Shown here: piece by piece, positions 60,316 to 64,000 of the stretch
Numbering within the stretch: the stretch's first letter is position 1
How the letters are laid out: every line of letters starts with the position of its first letter
IMG/VR virus record: IMGVR_UViG_3300008448_009815
Span: 54,617-118,616 of that record
DNA from: a virus
Strand: one strand, 5' to 3'
DNA length: 64,000 nt
Notes under the pieces: model-generated
Told to the model about the DNA's origin: nothing
Database searches by the model: none
What the model saw: only the letters and a program-made list of their open reading frames with translations
Made by a program: the position numbers and the translations under genes

Positions 60316-61107
60316 ATGGCAAGAAAAAAGAAAAATAAAGGAATTGAATTTATAATGGAAACAGATTGGTTATTTGAAAAACCAATTGATCAAGAACACA
60401 AAGAATATAAATTATTAAGTTACTTCCAAAAAATGGGAGAGAAACTTGATAATATGGAACTATATCCTGGTTTCATAGAGTTGTCATTGCATTTGGCAAG
60501 TATTCAAACCCTAATTAAAGATAAAAAATTAATTTATACTGATAAGAAGTTTGATACGATTGATGATGAACTCCTTGTTAAGGATTTGAAAATCAAACAA
60601 ATTCCTGACATGACACAGGAAGAAACTCAAGAGTTTATTAGTATATTAAAATTTTCCGCACCAAGACTAATGGAGTACTTCAATGTTGCAAAGTCCGTGT
60701 GGTCAGTCGTGTTTGAAACAATTGAAGTTAAAATTAAAAAGAACAAAAAAAATCTATCGTTAAACAAAGGATACTTTTACTACAATGAGAATAAAACAAA
60801 TAGTTTATATGTTTGGGAGTACAACATAACACCAGCATCAAGAGGTTCCATTGAGAAAAAAACACTTGTAAATTTAATTCATTCCGAACCAAAAGATAAG
60901 TTGACTATACCAAAAATAATTAATACATTTTCTCAATGGAGTTCTGATGAAGAAAAACCATCATTACCTGTGTTTGAAATGAAATGTAGTGATATATTCC
61001 CAATCAATGAAACATTACTACCATTATTCAAAAGAAAACTGATTTCATATATTAATCAAGAAATGTATGGGAAAGAAAAAAAAGTGATACAAATTAAAGT
61101 TAAGTAA
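60316..61107 (+). CDS. Unknown protein upstream of the glutamine synthetase cluster
   Basis: The 263-residue protein (MARKKKNKGIEFIMETDWLF) has a basic tip, a helical middle (YPGFIELSLHLASIQTLIKD), and a C-terminal part with DEEKPSLPVFEMKCSDIFPI. No motif is recognised. It stops 1 base before a small gene that overlaps the next, so it is the head of the cluster leading to the glutamine synthetase. A weak TATACTTG box lies just upstream. Confidence 0.68.
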   Translation: MARKKKNKGIEFIMETDWLFEKPIDQEHKEYKLLSYFQKMGEKLDNMELYPGFIELSLHLASIQTLIKDKKLIYTDKKFDTIDDELLVKDLKIKQIPDMTQEETQEFISILKFSAPRLMEYFNVAKSVWSVVFETIEVKIKKNKKNLSLNKGYFYYNENKTNSLYVWEYNITPASRGSIEKKTLVNLIHSEPKDKLTIPKIINTFSQWSSDEEKPSLPVFEMKCSDIFPINETLLPLFKRKLISYINQEMYGKEKKVIQIKVK

Positions 61108-61108
61108 T

Positions 61109-61249
61109 ATGGATATAATAGAAATTTTTGAAAAGTTGGTTAAGGAAAATCCAAACGATAGTGATTTGGGTAAAAAAGTTAGAGAAATGTATCACAAATT
61201 AAAGAGTGAAAATAATGGGATTCAACAAGAGGATACTCAGAAAAGATAA
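61109..61249 (+). CDS. Small 46-residue protein
   Basis: An ATG-initiated frame (MDIIEIFEKLVKENPNDSDL) of 46 residues overlaps the following gene by 35 bases. It is helical and acidic, and its FEKLVKENPNDSDLGKK resembles the start of the 98-residue protein at 54571 (INFFESNPNDLIELIGN). Its position and start spacing support expression. Confidence 0.55.
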   Translation: MDIIEIFEKLVKENPNDSDLGKKVREMYHKLKSENNGIQQEDTQKR

Positions 61250-61397
61250 TATTATTAATAATCTTGATAACCTATCAAGATATCTATCAGCCGATGCAAT
61301 TATTATTAGTGACGACTTTTCAAATGAAGTGTTCAAAATGTTCTGCGAAGGAAAAACTGAGGATGAAATCATAAAATATATAAATAAAAACAAATGA
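61215..61397 (+). CDS. Small basic-acidic protein before glutamine synthetase
   Basis: The 60-residue frame starts at ATG 61215 (MGFNKRILRKDNIINNLDNL). It ends in ATGA with the glutamine synthetase start at 61394, so it is translationally coupled to it. The C-terminus has EDEIIKYINKNK. It may be a regulator or just a small conserved phage gene; no family is recognised. Confidence 0.62.
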   Translation: MGFNKRILRKDNIINNLDNLSRYLSADAIIISDDFSNEVFKMFCEGKTEDEIIKYINKNK

Positions 61398-62593
61398 AGA
61401 TTAAACTTGAATATCTGTGGTTAGACGGATATATGCCGGAACCAAATTTAAGAAGTAAGGTAAAAATTGTTAATTACGATGACATAAAAAATTCATTTAT
61501 AACGGGTAGATTTCCTGAATGGAACTTTGACGGATCATCAACAAACCAAGCAGAAACTGGGACTTCAGACTGTATTTTAAAACCTGTAAGACATTATTTG
61601 GATGATAAATTTGGTAGTGTGTATGTTCTTTGTGAGGTTATGAATTCAGACGGAACACCACATCAATCAAATACCAGATCATTACTTGGTAATGAACAAG
61701 AGGATTTGTGGTTTGGTTTTGAACAAGAATACTTTATCTATGATAGAAAAAATAAATGTATTTTAGGCCACGATGAAAACAACTTGGAACCACAAGGTAA
61801 ATATTATTGTGGTGTTGGAGAATATGTTGCGGGTAGAGAATTTGTTGAAGAACATATGAATTTATGTTTAAGGTATGGGATTAACATAACAGGAATAAAT
61901 GCCGAGGTTGCACTTGGACAATGGGAGTATCAAGTATTCTCTCAAGGTAAATTGAAATCAGGAGATGATTTATGGATGTCTAGATACCTATTACATAAGT
62001 TGTCCGAAAAATATAATTATGGGATTGAACTACACCCAAAACCAATCCAAAAAGGTGAATGGAATGGATCTGGACTTCACACAAACTTCTCAAATTATAA
62101 AATGAGGGAAGAAGGTGGTGAAAATCATTTTAAATCAATTTTCTCAAGTTTTGCCACAAGACACCAAGAACATATTGAAAATTATGGTTCATCAAATGAA
62201 TTAAGATTGACGGGTAAATTTGAAACCCAATCAATTAATAAGTTTAGTTGGGGTATTTCAGATAGAGGTGCATCAATTAGAGTTCCACAATCAACCGCAA
62301 AAGAATGGAAGGGATATGTTGAAGATAGACGACCATCATCTAATGCTGATCCATATAAAATCATTTATCAAATATGTGAATCATTAAGAAACGCTGAAGA
62401 GATTGACGACATCAAACATAAAATGAATTATAAACTTGATATGGACAACCTTAAGATGGATTATAAAACAATCCCAACCGATGAACTATTAAAAGAATAC
62501 TTCAATGATGAAGAATTTGAATTGGATGGTAAAACAATGGATGGAAGTAATATCCCTACAAAAGAAATTAAATTTGATTTAAATGGAAAATAA
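61394..62593 (+). CDS. Glutamine synthetase, type II (GSII)
   Basis: The 399-residue protein is a eukaryotic-type glutamine synthetase by its ordered motifs: WNFDGSSTNQAETG (43-56), FGFEQEYF with E110/E112, INAEVALGQWEYQV with E171/E178, NGSGLHTNFS with H229, LRLTG, SWGISDRGASIRVP with R291/R296, and YVEDRRPSSNADPY with E310. These are the metal and ATP/ammonia-site residues. It would condense ammonia and glutamate with ATP. The last 65 residues exceed the usual GSII core. It overlaps the methyltransferase-DUF3310 gene by 11 bases. A full active-site set in a phage gene is unusual. Confidence 0.92.
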   Translation: MKIKLEYLWLDGYMPEPNLRSKVKIVNYDDIKNSFITGRFPEWNFDGSSTNQAETGTSDCILKPVRHYLDDKFGSVYVLCEVMNSDGTPHQSNTRSLLGNEQEDLWFGFEQEYFIYDRKNKCILGHDENNLEPQGKYYCGVGEYVAGREFVEEHMNLCLRYGINITGINAEVALGQWEYQVFSQGKLKSGDDLWMSRYLLHKLSEKYNYGIELHPKPIQKGEWNGSGLHTNFSNYKMREEGGENHFKSIFSSFATRHQEHIENYGSSNELRLTGKFETQSINKFSWGISDRGASIRVPQSTAKEWKGYVEDRRPSSNADPYKIIYQICESLRNAEEIDDIKHKMNYKLDMDNLKMDYKTIPTDELLKEYFNDEEFELDGKTMDGSNIPTKEIKFDLNGK

Positions 62594-63422
62594 TATATTT
62601 AACAAATTACCCGGAATGATGTTTGGTAAGGGTGAGGGTAACATTAGTTGGTACCCAGAAAGGATTCATACCCTACAAGATTTGGTATACCAAATTAAAC
62701 CAAGAAATATTATTGAAATAGGATTCAATGAAGGACATTCAATGGTTTTAATATGTGAGACATTATTGAAAATAATTAATGAAGATCCTGATTTTAATAG
62801 GAAACCAATAATTGTTTTTGTATTTGATGACTGTAAATATGAGAGTACTGTTAACAATCACTCAATACTTGCCAAGCATTACAGGAAGTGGAACATACAT
62901 TTGAGTTTATTTCCTGGTAACTCCCTTGAGGTTGTTCCAAGAGTTTTAGACACATCAAAAACAAAATTTGATTTTATTGAGATTGATGGGTGCCACTTTG
63001 AGGAATGCGTTAGAGGTGATATTAATAATGTGATTAATTTTATTAATGATGATGGTATTGTATATTTGGATGATTATAAGTCCTCAAAAGATCCTACTGA
63101 AGGTGTTAATAATGTAATTGAATCATTTGACTGGCAAGGATTTAATACCTATCATATTGATGGAGTATTTTGGGCTCACAAAAAGAAAAAAGAAATGGAA
63201 GAAAAAAAGGAACAAGTAAATCACCCTAACCACTATGGGGGAGAGTCAAACCCATATGAAGCAATCAAGGTGATTGATGCTTGGGACTTAGGATTCTCCC
63301 TTGGTAATACTGTGAAGTATATCTCAAGAGCGGGTAAGAAAGAGTTAGATAAAGAATTACAGGATCTTAAAAAAGCATTGTGGTATTTGCAACACCACAT
63401 TGAAACATTGGAGAAAAAATGA
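62583..63422 (+). CDS. SAM-methyltransferase fused to DUF3310
   Basis: The 279-residue protein has two domains. Residues 20-200 form a class I methyltransferase of the Methyltransf_24 type: NIIEIGFNEGHSMVLI (E-x-G-x-x-x-G SAM loop at 45-51), FVFDDC, and FDFIEIDGCHFEECVRGDIN. Residues 212-275 are DUF3310, with NHPNHYGGESNPYEAIKVID and LGNTVKYISRAGKK, and DLKKALWYL. DUF3310 proteins are common small phage proteins thought to be nucleotide kinase-like. The fusion and its overlap with the GSII gene suggest a shared metabolic task, which is unknown. Confidence 0.82.
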   Translation: MENNIFNKLPGMMFGKGEGNISWYPERIHTLQDLVYQIKPRNIIEIGFNEGHSMVLICETLLKIINEDPDFNRKPIIVFVFDDCKYESTVNNHSILAKHYRKWNIHLSLFPGNSLEVVPRVLDTSKTKFDFIEIDGCHFEECVRGDINNVINFINDDGIVYLDDYKSSKDPTEGVNNVIESFDWQGFNTYHIDGVFWAHKKKKEMEEKKEQVNHPNHYGGESNPYEAIKVIDAWDLGFSLGNTVKYISRAGKKELDKELQDLKKALWYLQHHIETLEKK

Positions 63423-64000
63423 TAGAAACAGGAAAAATAATAACAGGAGATTGTATTGAGGTGATGAAAACATTACCTGAAGGGTCTGTGGATTTAATCG
63501 TCACATCACCACCCTACGGAGTCGGGATTGCGTATGATACCCACGATGATGATGTGGAGTTTGAGGAGTATTTGGTATTTGCCAAAAATTGGTTAACTGA
63601 AGCATATAATGTTTTGAAAGATGATGGACGAATCGCGTTGAATATTCCATATGAAATCAATAGACAAAAGAAAGGGGGAAGAATTTTCTTTGTTTCTGAA
63701 ATGTATCAATTAATGAAACAAATTGGGTTTGGTTTCTTCGGTATCGTGGATTTAGAAGAAGATTCACCTCATCGTAGTAAAACAACTGCTTGGGGATCTT
63801 GGATGAGTCCGTCAAGTCCGTATATTTATAATCCAAAGGAGTGTGTAATACTTGCATACAAAAAACACCACATTAAAAAGGTTAAGGGAGAACCTCAGTG
63901 GAAAGGGACACCTACTGAAATTGAACAGGAGGATGGAACCATAAAAAAGAAAGTTGTATATGAAGAACAAGATAAGAAGGAGTTTATGGAACTTGTTTTT
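63419..64000 (+). CDS. DNA methyltransferase, beta class, N-terminal part (3' end outside window)
   Basis: The frame opens at ATG 63419, overlapping the preceding stop as ATGA, and stays open to the window end (194 residues). It begins ETGKIITGDCIEVMKTLPEG and has motif IV TSPPYGVGIAYD, the N4-cytosine or adenine beta-class form, then WLTEAYNVLKDDGRIALNIP. Motif I with its FxGxG should lie beyond the window. It is a second SPPY methylase, different from the one at 38715. It could be a solitary protective methylase. Confidence 0.88.
   Translation, partial: MIETGKIITGDCIEVMKTLPEGSVDLIVTSPPYGVGIAYDTHDDDVEFEEYLVFAKNWLTEAYNVLKDDGRIALNIPYEINRQKKGGRIFFVSEMYQLMKQIGFGFFGIVDLEEDSPHRSKTTAWGSWMSPSSPYIYNPKECVILAYKKHHIKKVKGEPQWKGTPTEIEQEDGTIKKKVVYEEQDKKEFMELVF

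Noticed and set aside
1-64000. tRNA or other structural RNA genes
   Set aside because: I looked for cloverleaf-like gaps and found no gap long enough or with a T-arm sequence; a covariance search would be needed to exclude them fully.

Overview
The window is a continuous stretch of a tailed-phage genome with a contractile (T4-like) tail, AT-rich and densely packed, very probably infecting a member of the Bacteroidota (Flavobacteriia-like). The T4-type signature is the set of gp25-, gp6/J- and gp7/I-like baseplate genes together with gp46/gp47-like recombination proteins, a DnaG/gp61-like primase and a ribonucleotide reductase. The host inference rests on three things: promoters that match the Bacteroidota consensus TTTG-N19-TAnnTTTG, start regions with no Shine-Dalgarno sequence but A-rich leaders, and SprB-type adhesin repeats and a small histone-H1-like protein of the type seen in that phylum. 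No gap longer than about 180 bases lacks a gene call; no tRNA, rRNA, insertion sequence or CRISPR array was seen.

Layout. 1-0.8 kb: 3' end of ribonucleotide reductase large subunit. 0.86-28.7 kb: late structural block on the + strand (baseplate wedge genes, a 1754-residue tail protein, large tail proteins, an SprB-repeat protein, two fibres made of about 15-residue repeats, and proteins with Pro-Thr linkers). 28.8-29.4 kb: RuvC-like nuclease. 29.4-30.8 kb: a small reversed cassette of two tail/adhesin-like genes. 30.9-38.0 kb: replication and recombination (primase, PD-(D/E)XK nuclease, gp47-like, gp46-like, small unknown genes). 38.0-39.6 kb: a candidate type II restriction endonuclease overlapping an N4-cytosine-type methyltransferase. 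39.6-42.0 kb: genes behind host-type promoters, including a complete sigma-70 factor. 42.1-49.3 kb: membrane and lysis genes (amidase, two spanin-like proteins), candidate virion proteins and an H1-like peptide. 49.3-58.7 kb: alternating strands with DnaJ, Dam-like methylase, an LRR protein, a DUF932 protein, thioredoxin, glutaredoxin and several unknown genes. 58.8-64.0 kb: acidic protein, glutamine synthetase type II, a methyltransferase-DUF3310 fusion and the start of another DNA methyltransferase.

How it may work together (inference). Host RNA polymerase would read the TTTG-N19-TAnnTTTG promoters, one of which precedes the phage sigma gene. A second motif, TATTTATA, lies upstream of nearly every structural or late-looking transcription unit and follows the direction of the gene on both strands; it is the best candidate for the target of the phage sigma factor. 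Ribonucleotide reductase, thioredoxin and glutaredoxin would supply dNTPs. The restriction-modification pair and the extra methylases would separate phage from foreign DNA. The glutamine synthetase is the most unexpected metabolic gene. Functions of many small genes could not be recognised and are described as seen.
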